From the NCBI GenBank assembly GCA_964404035.1, contig CAYOIT010000033.1:1-34874 (forward strand): 34,874 nucleotides of DNA, read 5' to 3'. Within the stretch, counting starts at the first letter, position 1. The number at the start of each line of letters is the position of its first letter. Source of the DNA: CAMBRF01 sp964404035. Its GTDB lineage: Bacteria; Verrucomicrobiota; Kiritimatiellia; CAIKKV01; CAITUY01. Made by a program: the position numbers and the translations under genes. Shown here piece by piece: positions 16,225 through 24,287 of this stretch. Under the pieces are notes generated by a model. That model was given only the letters and a program-made list of their open reading frames with translations, did not search any database and was not told where the DNA came from.

Positions 16225-16630
16225 ACCCTGGAACTCTCCTCCCCTGCTTCTTCTGCGCCTGCAGATGCTTTCCTTCAAGCATCCGCTCTTTCTGCCTTCG
16301 AGACCTGCGCCGTTTCTGTCGCCTGACCTTTTCAACGGCCTGCTGACGTGCGCTTTTTATGCCGATGACGCGTTCCTCAAGTCGATCACACAGCTCGCGC
16401 CGCGCCATGAATCGGTTCATCTCCCGAGATCGCTCCCGTTGGCATTTGACCTCGATCTCCGAGGGAACATGGCGCAGGTAGACGCAAGACGACGTCTTAT
16501 TGAGTTTCTGGCCGCCTTTGCCCGCCCCCAGGATAAATTTCTCGATCAGATCCTGTTCACGAATGCCCAATTTGGCCATCCGTTCTTCCAGGACCTGTCG
16601 TTTTTCTGATGAAATAAAGGGTTCGGACAT
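16214..16630 (-). CDS. Release-factor-like GGQ protein (ArfB/MTRFR-like ribosome rescue factor)
   Basis: This 138-aa protein contains only the catalytic domain 3 of class I release factors. GAGKGGQKLNKTSS (GGQ at about 39-41) is the peptidyl-tRNA hydrolysis motif; codon-recognition domains are absent. The following stretch CVYLRHVPSEIEVKCQRERS and NRFMARRELC resembles the human mitochondrial rescue factor MTRFR (C12orf65) more than E. coli ArfB. The last 50 residues are strongly basic (VRRQKRRRSRRQKERM), as in rescue factors whose tails contact the ribosome. It probably frees stalled peptides from ribosomes without a stop codon. GGGAG lies 5 nt before the ATG at 16630. It lies about 1 kb from ssrA, the other rescue system. 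Confidence 0.82.
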   Translation of the reverse strand: MSEPFISSEKRQVLEERMAKLGIREQDLIEKFILGAGKGGQKLNKTSSCVYLRHVPSEIEVKCQRERSREMNRFMARRELCDRLEERVIGIKSARQQAVEKVRRQKRRRSRRQKERMLEGKHLQAQKKQGRRVPGYES

Positions 16631-16761
16631 GATCACTCCCAGACTGCCGGCCGATTCACTACCACAAACCCACCCGGTGCGCCAAGCATTTGGCCGGATT
16701 CAAGGCAACCCGCACCCGCCCATCAGGCTGCGCTGTCCCCATCCGACGATGGCTGAAGCAG

Positions 16762-17040
16762 TCATGCCATGTTTCCAAACTTGGGACCCAGCGTGCTGTA
16801 GTCGATCTCCCTCACCAGTTGCTCCACAAGCTTCGCCATCATTTCGCGTCCGCACGTCACTCGATAGCGATAGTCGCCGTCCGACGTTTCCTGCCAGGTC
16901 ACCTTCTGGGCACCCAACGCGCGTATCCGCCGACACAATTCCTCAGCATCCTCCTCGAATCGCGCCCTAATCATCAGCTTGTCTGGGGCATCGGGGTCCT
17001 CGACCAGCGAAAGAACCCCCATTTTGGCAAAGATCAGCAT
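16762..17040 (-). CDS. Small conserved protein of unknown function
   Basis: This 92-aa protein begins MLIFAKMGVLSLVED and continues with a pattern of ARFEEDAEEL, a central DGDYRYRV and a C-terminal EIDYSTLGPKFG. The layout (short beta start, ARxxxDLxxL helix, DYRYR strand, IDYxNFK-like end) recalls a widespread family of small uncharacterised proteins, but I cannot name it. No signal peptide, membrane segment or metal site is seen. GGAGG 5 nt before the ATG strongly supports translation. It starts 24 nt after the stop of the Gfo/Idh/MocA oxidoreductase gene, so both are probably co-transcribed. A 131-nt gap separates it from the release-factor-like gene downstream. Confidence 0.72.
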   Translation of the reverse strand: MLIFAKMGVLSLVEDPDAPDKLMIRARFEEDAEELCRRIRALGAQKVTWQETSDGDYRYRVTCGREMMAKLVEQLVREIDYSTLGPKFGNMA

Positions 17041-17064
17041 TCAAGCCTCCTGTCACCGGCTCCC

Positions 17065-18105
17065 TTACCGAATCTTCACAGGCGCATTCTTGCGGGCGCT
17101 CTCATAAAGTGCGTCGAGCAATTCCATCACCATCAATCCTTCTTCGCCTGTTGCCGTATGCGGCTTCCGCGCCAGAATGGAATCGATGAAATGCCCTTGT
17201 GCCGACGGAGCGCCGGGAACCGGCGGATGAAGATTCATGTCAAACTGGCACCCTTCCCGTTCGACAAAGATCTGTGCGTCGAACTCATAGCCTTCGTTGC
17301 GGTTCCGCTGCAGCAAGCCCCCTTCCGTCCCAAGGAGGCGTGTTTCCATCAATTCCCGCTCGGCAATGTTCGCTGCCCACGAAGCTTCCACCTCCAAGGT
17401 GGCGCCATTGGCAAACTTGATCATGCCCACCGCAAAATCCTCGACGTCAAACGTCTTGCCTTCCTGCTTCGCACGGGCGGTGGCAATCGGGTTATACGTA
17501 CTGCCCATGACCCACACCGGCTTGGGATGGCCCATCAGCCACAGCGCCAGGTCAAGGCGATGAACCCCCAAGTCAATCAGGGGACCGCCACCCGCCAGTT
17601 TCTTAGTGCCAAACCAACCGCCGAAGCCTGGCATCCCGCGCCTCCGGTGCCACACGGTACGTCCAAAATAGATATCGCCAAGAATACCCGTCTCGACCTG
17701 CCTCTTGAGTGCCCAGGACTGCTCGGTGAACCGGAAAGAAAAGTTGATCATCACCCTCTTGCCGACCTTCCGGGCGGTCGCCAGCATCTCGCGGGCTTCC
17801 GCCGCATTCATTGCCATCGGTTTCTCGCACAACACATGGCACCCGGCTTTCAAAGCCGCCACAGTCAATGACTTATGGAACTTGTTGGGGGTCGCCACCG
17901 AAACCACGTCCAGTTTCTCTTTGCGCAGCATGCTGTCCACCGAAGTGTACAAGGCTTTGACGCCAACTTCAGCGCCAGCCTTCTCCAGTCGCGCCGTATC
18001 GAGGTCGGCCAGGGCCACGACCTCGGCCTGCGGATGCTTCTGGTAGCCTGCGATATGCGCCCGTCCCATGCCCAGTCCGATCACACCTACACGTAGTTTC
18101 TTCAT
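17065..18105 (-). CDS. Gfo/Idh/MocA-family oxidoreductase
   Basis: This 346-aa NAD(P)-dependent oxidoreductase has an N-terminal Rossmann domain (VGVIGLGMGRAHIAGY, then ADLDTARL), the signature CEKPMAMNAAEA near residue 95, and a C-terminal alpha/beta domain with GGGPLIDLGVHRLDLALWLMG, which contains the usual active-site Asp and His. Length is normal. Family members act on free sugars, inositols or sugar nucleotides; the substrate cannot be read from sequence. The ATG at 18105 is used; a TTG three codons earlier is possible. It lies downstream of gmhA on the same strand, so a role in sugar metabolism is plausible. It is a different paralogue from the oxidoreductase at the left end of the window. 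Confidence 0.88.
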   Translation of the reverse strand: MKKLRVGVIGLGMGRAHIAGYQKHPQAEVVALADLDTARLEKAGAEVGVKALYTSVDSMLRKEKLDVVSVATPNKFHKSLTVAALKAGCHVLCEKPMAMNAAEAREMLATARKVGKRVMINFSFRFTEQSWALKRQVETGILGDIYFGRTVWHRRRGMPGFGGWFGTKKLAGGGPLIDLGVHRLDLALWLMGHPKPVWVMGSTYNPIATARAKQEGKTFDVEDFAVGMIKFANGATLEVEASWAANIAERELMETRLLGTEGGLLQRNRNEGYEFDAQIFVEREGCQFDMNLHPPVPGAPSAQGHFIDSILARKPHTATGEEGLMVMELLDALYESARKNAPVKIR

Positions 18106-18204
18106 GATACTCAATGGCCTTTCTTAGTTCGTCAATTCTGCCCAGGGCGGGCCACCGCCCACCCCGCAAAAACATGCTCGCCCGTTTCCTGACCCGGGCG
18201 GCTC

Positions 18205-18777
18205 TCAGCCCGTAAAAGCCTCCTCGATGATCTCGAGAAAGATATGCAGCAGGACCTGGTGCGCTTCCTGGATGCGCGCCGTCTCCGCCCCGGGGACAAT
18301 GATCTCCCAGGTTCCTTTCCCCGCCAGTCTGCCGCCGTCCTGCCCCAGCAGGCAAAGAGTCTTCATCCCTTTCCCGTGCGCCGCTTCCAGCGCCAGCGAA
18401 AGGTTCATTGCGCGACCGCTCGTGCTGAACAGAACCAGGAGGTCCCCTTCCCTCCCCAGCCCCTCCACCTGCCTGCTGAAGATGCGATCGAAGCCAAAGT
18501 CGTTCCCGATGCAGGTAAGGGCAGTACAGTCGGCCACCAGGGCCACGGCAGGGAGCGACGGCCGGTCAGTCTTGAACCGGCCCACCAGTTCCTCGGATAG
18601 ATGCAGGGCCTCAGCCGCACTTCCCCCATTCCCCGCGGTCAGAATCTTTCCGCCCGCCTTGAGCGTTGCAATGAGTTCTCGCCCGATCGCGGCAATGGGG
18701 TCAACGAACTGAACCAGGGTCTCGATCGTCCTGGCGCTGTTGCGAAGACTGGTCTCAACACGTTGCTCGGTTTTCAT
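18205..18777 (-). CDS. gmhA: Phosphoheptose isomerase (SIS domain)
   Basis: This 190-aa enzyme should convert sedoheptulose 7-phosphate to D-glycero-D-manno-heptose 7-phosphate, the first step of lipopolysaccharide/heptose synthesis in the cytoplasm. Matching motifs are AGNGGSAAEALHLSEELVGRF (His and Glu of the metal/active site), TCIGNDFGFDRIFSRQVEG, STSGRAMN (sugar-phosphate loop) and ETARIQEAHQVLLH (catalytic Gln, metal His). GGAAGGA 6 nt before the ATG at 18777 fixes the start; the frame stays open upstream to 18993 but lacks homology and overlaps the divergent gene. It is divergent from the SH3-protein operon with 136 nt between them, where promoters for both should lie. DiaA-like SIS proteins are an alternative, but the metal-site residues favour GmhA. 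Confidence 0.88.
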   Translation of the reverse strand: MKTEQRVETSLRNSARTIETLVQFVDPIAAIGRELIATLKAGGKILTAGNGGSAAEALHLSEELVGRFKTDRPSLPAVALVADCTALTCIGNDFGFDRIFSRQVEGLGREGDLLVLFSTSGRAMNLSLALEAAHGKGMKTLCLLGQDGGRLAGKGTWEIIVPGAETARIQEAHQVLLHIFLEIIEEAFTG

Positions 18778-18913
18778 AGGCGTTCCTTCCGTCTGAACAA
18801 CGGCGAATAATAGACAGAAGCCCTGCGGTATGCACGCCGATAAAGCCGCCCGCTTTCCTGTTCCGTTTTGCCGCCGCCTGATGTAGACTGCCGCCGCGAA
18901 AGGAAACTCATCC

Positions 18914-19405
18914 ATGCATCGAAACAGACTGTTGTGGAGCGTTGGTGGTCTGATCCTGTCGGCGGCCGTATCGTTCGCCGCGGCAACCACCATTATGAGT
19001 GTTCAGATTCGAAAAGCGGAAATCAGGGATACCCCCTCCTTCCTCGGAAAGGTAGTCGCGGGGCTGTCATACGGTGACAAGGTCTCCGTGGTCCAGCCTC
19101 AGGGCGCGGCCTGGATGCAGGTCACCGCGGGTAGCCAGTCGGGCTGGGTACATTCCTCTGCCCTGACGACCAAGAACATCGTCATGAAGGCCGGCGACAG
19201 TGCCCAGACCGCAGCCTCCTCCGGGGAAATGGCCCTTGCGGGGAAAGGCTTCAATTCGGATGTCGAAGCCAAGTTCAAGTCCGATCACAAGGATATTGAT
19301 TTCAAGCCCGTCGATCGGATGGAGAAGATCAAGATTCCGAACTCAACGCTTCAGAAATTCGCCAGCACCGGGGAACTGAAAGCATCGCAAGGAGGTGCCC
19401 AATGA
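18914..19405 (+). CDS. Secreted bacterial SH3-domain protein
   Basis: This 163-aa precursor has an N-terminal signal peptide (about 1-24, ending SFAAA) and one SH3_3 domain (about 26-86: MSVQIRKAEIRDTPSF, VAGLSYGDKVSVVQPQGAAWMQV, GWVHSSALTTK). Bacterial SH3 domains bind peptidoglycan or peptides in the periplasm. The C-terminal 75 residues are Lys/Ala/Ser-rich without a known domain. AAGGA precedes the ATG by about 10 nt. Its stop overlaps the start of the M48 protease gene (ATGA), so the two proteins are co-expressed and probably act together, for example as a protease and its cell-wall tether (inference). Confidence 0.82.
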   Translation: MHRNRLLWSVGGLILSAAVSFAAATTIMSVQIRKAEIRDTPSFLGKVVAGLSYGDKVSVVQPQGAAWMQVTAGSQSGWVHSSALTTKNIVMKAGDSAQTAASSGEMALAGKGFNSDVEAKFKSDHKDIDFKPVDRMEKIKIPNSTLQKFASTGELKASQGGAQ

Positions 19406-20307
19406 AAAAGGTCCTCATTCCCCTCCTCAGCGTCTGTCTGTTGCTCACAGGTTGCGGCACTCTCAATAAGGTCACAGAGCTCGGAACTGCGGCAGCGGTG
19501 GCCGCCGGCGCCATCACCGAGGATCAGGCCCAATCCATCAACAAGAGTGCCCAGGCTGTCGGCAAGGTGTTCGAAAGCATCACCCCTGAACAGGAATACT
19601 ACATCGGGCGCACAGTGGCGGCCACGATCCTGGCCCAGAACAAGCCATACGATAACGAGGCAGCCACGGAATACCTGAATACCATCGGCCAGTATCTGGC
19701 CCTTTACTCGGATCGTCCGGAAACATTCGGCGGTTATCGTTTCCTTATCATGGGTACCGACGAAATCAATGCCTTTGCCGCCCCGGGCGGATTCATCCTC
19801 GTGTCTCGCGGCATGTTGAAGTGCTGCCGAAGCGAAGAAGCCCTGGCCGCCGTTCTGGCTCATGAGATTGCCCATGTGGAGTTCAACCACGGACTCCAGG
19901 CCATCAATAAGAGCCGCCTGACCTCAGCCGCCACCATTCTGGCCACCGAATCCGCGAAAAACCTGGGCGGAAAAGAGCTTTCCGAACTGACCAAGGCCTT
20001 CGAGGATTCGATCTCCGACATCACGGCCACCATGGTCAATAACGGGTATACCCGCCAGTTCGAGTCGCAGGCGGACAAAGGCGCCGTGACCATTCTGCAA
20101 CGTTCCGGTTACGATCCGACAGGCTTGCTCTCCATGCTGACAGAGATGGAACAACACCTCAAACCAGGCGGCAAGGATTTTGCCAAGACGCATCCCGATC
20201 CGAAGGATCGGATCTCCGAGGCGCGCAAACTGATCGGCAACACCCCTGCCTCCGCGCCTGTTCCGGCCCGCCAGCAGCGCTTTGCCAATGCGATGAAGGG
20301 CGTCTAG
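19402..20307 (+). CDS. M48-family zinc metalloprotease lipoprotein
   Basis: This 301-aa protein carries a lipoprotein signal peptide (LLLTGC, Cys18), then an M48 peptidase domain (about 60-275) with the zinc site HEIAH (154-158) and the third ligand in RQFESQAD (Glu about 221). It resembles BepA/LoiP-like periplasmic proteases that act on outer-membrane assembly intermediates or lipoproteins. The C-terminal TPR domain of BepA is absent. The ATG overlaps the SH3 gene and has AGGAGG 6-7 nt upstream. Downstream, a cyclase gene follows after 10 nt. A precise substrate is not known. Confidence 0.9.
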   Translation: MKKVLIPLLSVCLLLTGCGTLNKVTELGTAAAVAAGAITEDQAQSINKSAQAVGKVFESITPEQEYYIGRTVAATILAQNKPYDNEAATEYLNTIGQYLALYSDRPETFGGYRFLIMGTDEINAFAAPGGFILVSRGMLKCCRSEEALAAVLAHEIAHVEFNHGLQAINKSRLTSAATILATESAKNLGGKELSELTKAFEDSISDITATMVNNGYTRQFESQADKGAVTILQRSGYDPTGLLSMLTEMEQHLKPGGKDFAKTHPDPKDRISEARKLIGNTPASAPVPARQQRFANAMKGV

Positions 20308-20317
20308 TCCTGGTGTC

Positions 20318-22441
20318 ATGCTGAAACGCATCCTCCAAGGTATGGGCATCGGTTTCGCGGCCGCCGGCCTCGCGCTGGCCGTGTGGCATCTCCAGCCGTA
20401 CTGGATGGTTCGTGCCGAGGCCGTAACTTGGGACTGGCGCGTTGGGTTGCTCCATAACCCCGCCCCTTCGACCGATCGCATCCGGCTGATCTTTCTTGAT
20501 CAATATAGCCTCGACTGGGGCAAGGATCGCGGATGGTCCTGGCCTTGGCCTCGTCAGGTCTACGAACCTGTCCTGGAATTCTGCAAGCGTGGCGGAGCCA
20601 AGGCCGTCGCCTTTGATGTCATCTTCAGCGAACCGTCCGGCTTTGGGGTGGAGGACGATGCGCTCTTCGGCAACGCCATCGCCTCAAACCGCACCTTTGT
20701 GGGCACCGTTTTTGTCGGGGGCGAAAGAGGGGGCCAGACCAACTGGCCTGCTGAGGTTGCCGCCCCCGCCCTGCAACTGGTCTCCGACGTTCCGGAACGT
20801 GCCACGGCCTTGACCCTCCCCCGCGCCGCCTTCCCGATCCCCGAAATCGCGACCAACGCCGCTCTGCTGGCCACGGTATTCGGGAATCCCGACCGGGACG
20901 GTGTTTACCGCCGCCTGCGGCCCCTGAGCCTTTTCGATGGCAAGGTAGTGCCCTCGCTGGGGCTGGCGGCTTATCTCGCCCCCTCCTCCAACCGCGTGAT
21001 CTCGCTCACCCCTTTGAGGTTCACAGCGGGCGAGCAAGCCACCCCACTGCCCCTGGATGCCGACGGCAACGTCATCCTGCACTATCGCGGCCCCTCGCAA
21101 ACGCACAAGACCGTTAACGTGGCCGCCGTCATCGAGTCAGAACTGAGCCTGAGGGAGGGCAAGGCTCCCACCATCGACCCTTTGTTCTTCAAGGACACCT
21201 ACGTCTTCTTCGGCTTCACAGCCCCCGGCCTCTTTGACCTCAAGTCGTCACCCGTGGCCGCGGTCTATCCCGGCGTCGAAGTTCACGCGACCTTCCTGGA
21301 TAACCTGCTGGCGGCGGATTTCATGCGGGATGCCTCCGGCACGCTGGTGATGCTGTGGACGGTTCTTCTGGCCGTGACGGCAGCCGTCGCCGTCCGTCTC
21401 GGTCGATCCGCGTGGCAGAATGTCCTGGCCATGGTCATCCTGCTCCCGATGCCGATGCTGCTCGGACTGCTGGCCTACACTCACGGGGTCTGGCTGCCCA
21501 TGGTCGCACCTTTCTCGGCCGTCGCCCCCGCCTTGGTGGGCGCCTTGGCGGTCAATTTCGCCACGGAAGGCCGGCAGAAACGATTCATCAAAGGAGCCTT
21601 CAAACAGTACTTGAGCCCTGTGGTCATTGAAGAGCTGGTCCAGCACCCGGAACGGCTCAAACTCGGGGGAGAAACGCGCGAGCTCTCGATCTTCTTCTCC
21701 GACGTGCGGGGGTTTACCGGCATCTCGGAACGCCTGACGCCTCAGCAACTGACCGGGCTGTTGAACGACTACCTTACGGCCATGACCGACGTGATCTACA
21801 AGCACGGCGGCACCGTGGACAAGTACGAAGGTGATGCCATCATTGCCTTCTGGAACGCGCCTCTGGCCCATCCAAACCATGCCGTAAGCGCGGTTCGAGC
21901 GGCTTTGGAGTGCCAGAGCCGGCTCGCCGAACTCCGCCCCGTCTTTGAACGGCAGGTCCAGGCCGAGCTTCATCAACGTATCGGGCTGAATAGCGGCCCC
22001 GTCGTGGTGGGCAACATGGGCTCGCGCCAGCGCTTCAATTACACTTTTCTGGGCGATGCCGGCAATCTGGCCGCCCGTCTGGAAGGCATCAATAAGCAGT
22101 TTGGAACGTCCATTCTGATTTCCGAAAGCACGCGGCGTCAACTTGATGACACACTGACGGTGAGGGAGATCGCGCGGGTACAGGTGGTCGGACGAAAAGA
22201 AGCCGTTCGCGTCTTTGAACCGCTGTCACCAGCCGACGCGGCGACACAACGCGACCTGCTTGACTCCTTTGGCCACGCCCTGACGGCCTACTATGCCGGC
22301 CGGATCGAAGAAGCTCTCGCCCTGTTCTCGACGACGGAAGCCCGGGATCCCGTCTCGGCGGCCTATGTTCGGCGCTGTCGCGCCCTGGTGGCGCAGCCCC
22401 CCACCGAATGGAATGGAATCTGGATCATGACGGAGAAATGA
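20318..22441 (+). CDS. CHASE2-domain class III adenylate cyclase
   Basis: This 707-aa membrane protein is a sensor cyclase. Order: one N-terminal transmembrane helix (about 8-25), a periplasmic CHASE2 domain (about 30-330), three helices (about 341-415) and a cytoplasmic class III cyclase domain (about 450-635). Metal-binding Asp residues are in IFFSDVRGFT (Asp462) and YEGDAIIAFW (Asp506); Lys502 and Asp580 are the residues that select adenine, so cAMP is the expected product; Asn583 and Arg587 match the transition-state pair. The last 60 residues are helical and TPR-like. It lies in an operon with the periplasmic protease upstream and queF downstream, suggesting envelope-linked signalling (inference). 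The ligand is unknown. Confidence 0.92.
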   Translation: MLKRILQGMGIGFAAAGLALAVWHLQPYWMVRAEAVTWDWRVGLLHNPAPSTDRIRLIFLDQYSLDWGKDRGWSWPWPRQVYEPVLEFCKRGGAKAVAFDVIFSEPSGFGVEDDALFGNAIASNRTFVGTVFVGGERGGQTNWPAEVAAPALQLVSDVPERATALTLPRAAFPIPEIATNAALLATVFGNPDRDGVYRRLRPLSLFDGKVVPSLGLAAYLAPSSNRVISLTPLRFTAGEQATPLPLDADGNVILHYRGPSQTHKTVNVAAVIESELSLREGKAPTIDPLFFKDTYVFFGFTAPGLFDLKSSPVAAVYPGVEVHATFLDNLLAADFMRDASGTLVMLWTVLLAVTAAVAVRLGRSAWQNVLAMVILLPMPMLLGLLAYTHGVWLPMVAPFSAVAPALVGALAVNFATEGRQKRFIKGAFKQYLSPVVIEELVQHPERLKLGGETRELSIFFSDVRGFTGISERLTPQQLTGLLNDYLTAMTDVIYKHGGTVDKYEGDAIIAFWNAPLAHPNHAVSAVRAALECQSRLAELRPVFERQVQAELHQRIGLNSGPVVVGNMGSRQRFNYTFLGDAGNLAARLEGINKQFGTSILISESTRRQLDDTLTVREIARVQVVGRKEAVRVFEPLSPADAATQRDLLDSFGHALTAYYAGRIEEALALFSTTEARDPVSAAYVRRCRALVAQPPTEWNGIWIMTEK

Positions 22442-22448
22442 AATACCG

Positions 22449-22862
22449 ATGAAAACACGCCACATCAAGCAACTGACCCTGCTGGGGCACAGCACAACGC
22501 AGTATCCCGATTCCCCGGATACCGCCAAATTGGAGGCCTTCCCGAACGCCTATCGCGGCCGCAACTACAAGGTCAGTTTTGATTGCCCTGAGTTCACCAG
22601 CCGGTGTCCCATTACCAACCAGCCGGATTTCGGGCACATTCTCATCGAGTATGTTCCGGACGGGCTGTGCCTGGAAAGCAAGGCGCTCAAGCTTTACCTG
22701 TTTTCATTCCGGAACCACAACACGTTTCACGAAGAAGTGGTCAATCGGATCCTGGACGACATCATGAAGGCCATCAAGCCGCGCCAAATCAAGGTCACCG
22801 GGCAGTTCAACCCGCGCGGCGGCATCTCGATTTCAGCCGAAGCCCAATGGCCTGAAGCCTAG
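22449..22862 (+). CDS. queF: NADPH-dependent preQ0 reductase
   Basis: This 137-aa enzyme reduces 7-cyano-7-deazaguanine (preQ0) to preQ1 in queuosine tRNA modification. It is a type I (short) QueF: catalytic Cys53 in TSRCPITNQPDF, Asp60, the substrate-binding ESKALKLYL motif (Glu76), and FHE (His94/Glu95). Length matches the B. subtilis enzyme. It starts 7 nt after the cyclase stop, so it is probably the last gene of that operon. No other queuosine gene is in the window. A stem-loop follows directly. Confidence 0.96.
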   Translation: MKTRHIKQLTLLGHSTTQYPDSPDTAKLEAFPNAYRGRNYKVSFDCPEFTSRCPITNQPDFGHILIEYVPDGLCLESKALKLYLFSFRNHNTFHEEVVNRILDDIMKAIKPRQIKVTGQFNPRGGISISAEAQWPEA

Positions 22863-22885
22863 GACGGTCCCGCCGGCGGACCGTC
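22863..22885. terminator. Stem-loop between convergent queF and the DUF2007 gene
   Basis: An 8-bp perfect stem, GACGGTCC and GGACCGTC with a 7-nt loop, fills nearly all of the 25 nt between the two convergent stop codons. Neither strand has a T tract, so it may block read-through structurally or act with Rho; bidirectional use is inferred from position. Confidence 0.5.
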
Positions 22886-22887
22886 GC

Positions 22888-23226
22888 CTATCGCGGAATC
22901 AGCCGGCCGCACCCTTGGCACTTGAGCACCGAGGTAATCCCGGTAACGGACCCGCTGAAGTCCACGTCATCGCAGGGCTTGAGCTCCGCGCCGCAAGAAG
23001 GACAAGCCATCTTGCGTGCCTGCTGCTTCTCCTTGGCAAGGAAGGCCTCAAACCCTTCGATGACGTCGCACGCCTGATCGAACTGATCGTCGGGGACGTA
23101 CACCTCAGAGATGTCCATCCCCTCATTGTCGACCTTCCTGACCTCGTAAGGAACGGCGGCATGCTCCAGCGCCTGCAGCCCGAGAGCCCGGTCGTCGTCA
23201 TTGGTATAGGTTGCTACCAGTTGCAT
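22888..23226 (-). CDS. DUF2007-type protein with C-terminal zinc ribbon
   Basis: This 112-aa protein has an N-terminal DUF2007 (putative signal-transducing) domain (about 1-65: MQLVATYTND, EVYVPDDQFDQACDVI) and a C-terminal zinc ribbon with CPSCG (Cys75, Cys78) and CQGCG (Cys103, Cys106). The family is small and poorly understood; a PII-like or metal-related role has been proposed from its fold. The start has only a weak ribosome-binding site. It begins 19 nt after the recA stop on the same strand, so it may be the last gene of that operon. Confidence 0.78.
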   Translation of the reverse strand: MQLVATYTNDDDRALGLQALEHAAVPYEVRKVDNEGMDISEVYVPDDQFDQACDVIEGFEAFLAKEKQQARKMACPSCGAELKPCDDVDFSGSVTGITSVLKCQGCGRLIPR

Positions 23227-23245
23227 GCTATGGCCCGGCGCACCG

Positions 23246-24271
23246 TCACTTCGCCAACGCGATCTTCACTTTTTCTTTGATCCGATCGACGAGTTTCTTT
23301 TCCAGTTCGGGATCCTTGGGCAACTGCTCGGCGGCGGCCTCACGGCCCTGGCCAAGTTGTGCGCCCTCAAAGGACAACCACGAACCGCGCTTCTCGATCA
23401 ATCCATGCTCGACCGCACTGTCGATCACCGACCCGGCCCACCAGATGCCCCTGGCAAACAGGATATCGAATTCCGCCTCAACAAACGGCGGGGCAACCTT
23501 GTTCTTGACCACTTTGACGCGCGTGCGATTCCCGATCACCTTGCCGGCCGCATCCTTGATCGCGGCAATCCGGCGAATATCCAGGCGCACGGAAGAGTAA
23601 AACTTCAGCGCCCGGCCGCCCGGTGTGGTCTCGGGATTGCCGAACATCACACCGATCTTCTCGCGGATCTGGTTCGTGAAGATGCACAACGTCTTGGAGG
23701 TCGAGATGGCCGCCGTGAGTTTGCGCAAGGCCTGCGACATCAGGCGTGCCTGCAACCCGACGTGCGCATCCCCCATCTCCCCGTCCAGTTCGGCCCTGGG
23801 CGCCAGGGCAGCCACTGAATCCAACACCACAACGTCCAGGGCATTACTGCGCACCAGCGTCTCGCAGATGCTCAACGCCTCTTCGCCCGAGGAAGGCTGA
23901 GACACCAGCAGGTCGTCCAGATTCACGCCGATCTTGCGCGCATACACGGGATCCATCGCATGCTCGGTATCGATGAACGCGGCAAGCCCGCCCGTCTTCT
24001 GCGCGTTGGCAATCACATGCAGGGTCAACGTGGTTTTACCCGAGGACTCCGGGCCAAAAATCTCAACCACCCGGCCCCGCGGCAGCCCGCCCACACCCAA
24101 CGCCATATCCAACGACAGGGCGCCCGTGGGAATCACCGCAATCTCGCGGCACGATTCGGTCTCACCCAGACGCATGATCGCGCCATCGCCGAATTCCTTC
24201 TGGATCTGCGCCATTACCGCACTCAGCGCCGACGATGCATTGCCTTCTGTTGCCTTGACTACCTTGCTCAT
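23246..24271 (-). CDS. recA: Recombinase A
   Basis: This 341-aa protein forms the filament that drives homologous recombination and SOS induction. Seen: Walker A GPESSGKT (73-80), Walker B VVVLDSVAALAPRAE, the L1/L2 DNA-binding loops (GEMGDAHVGLQARLMSQALRKL; FTNQIREKIGVMFGNPETTPGGRALKF) and the C-terminal domain. Length is typical. The ATG at 24271 has GGGAG 8 nt upstream; an in-frame extension to 24532 would overlap galE and is rejected. It starts 16 nt after galE, and no LexA-like palindrome is visible in that gap, so SOS control, if any, would need a promoter inside galE or act through the operon. Confidence 0.97.
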   Translation of the reverse strand: MSKVVKATEGNASSALSAVMAQIQKEFGDGAIMRLGETESCREIAVIPTGALSLDMALGVGGLPRGRVVEIFGPESSGKTTLTLHVIANAQKTGGLAAFIDTEHAMDPVYARKIGVNLDDLLVSQPSSGEEALSICETLVRSNALDVVVLDSVAALAPRAELDGEMGDAHVGLQARLMSQALRKLTAAISTSKTLCIFTNQIREKIGVMFGNPETTPGGRALKFYSSVRLDIRRIAAIKDAAGKVIGNRTRVKVVKNKVAPPFVEAEFDILFARGIWWAGSVIDSAVEHGLIEKRGSWLSFEGAQLGQGREAAAEQLPKDPELEKKLVDRIKEKVKIALAK

Positions 24272-24287
24272 ACTTCCAGCTCCCTTA

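Noticed and set aside
16690..17871. 393-codon plus-strand open frame
   Set aside because: It is antisense to the oxidoreductase and the small conserved gene, is rich in Pro/His/Arg without a recognisable domain, and the opposite strand has clear family motifs.
18145..18160. GGGCGG-GCCA-CCGCCC hairpin between gmhA and the oxidoreductase as a terminator
   Set aside because: Short stem, no T tract, and the genes look co-transcribed; chance is likely in GC-rich DNA.
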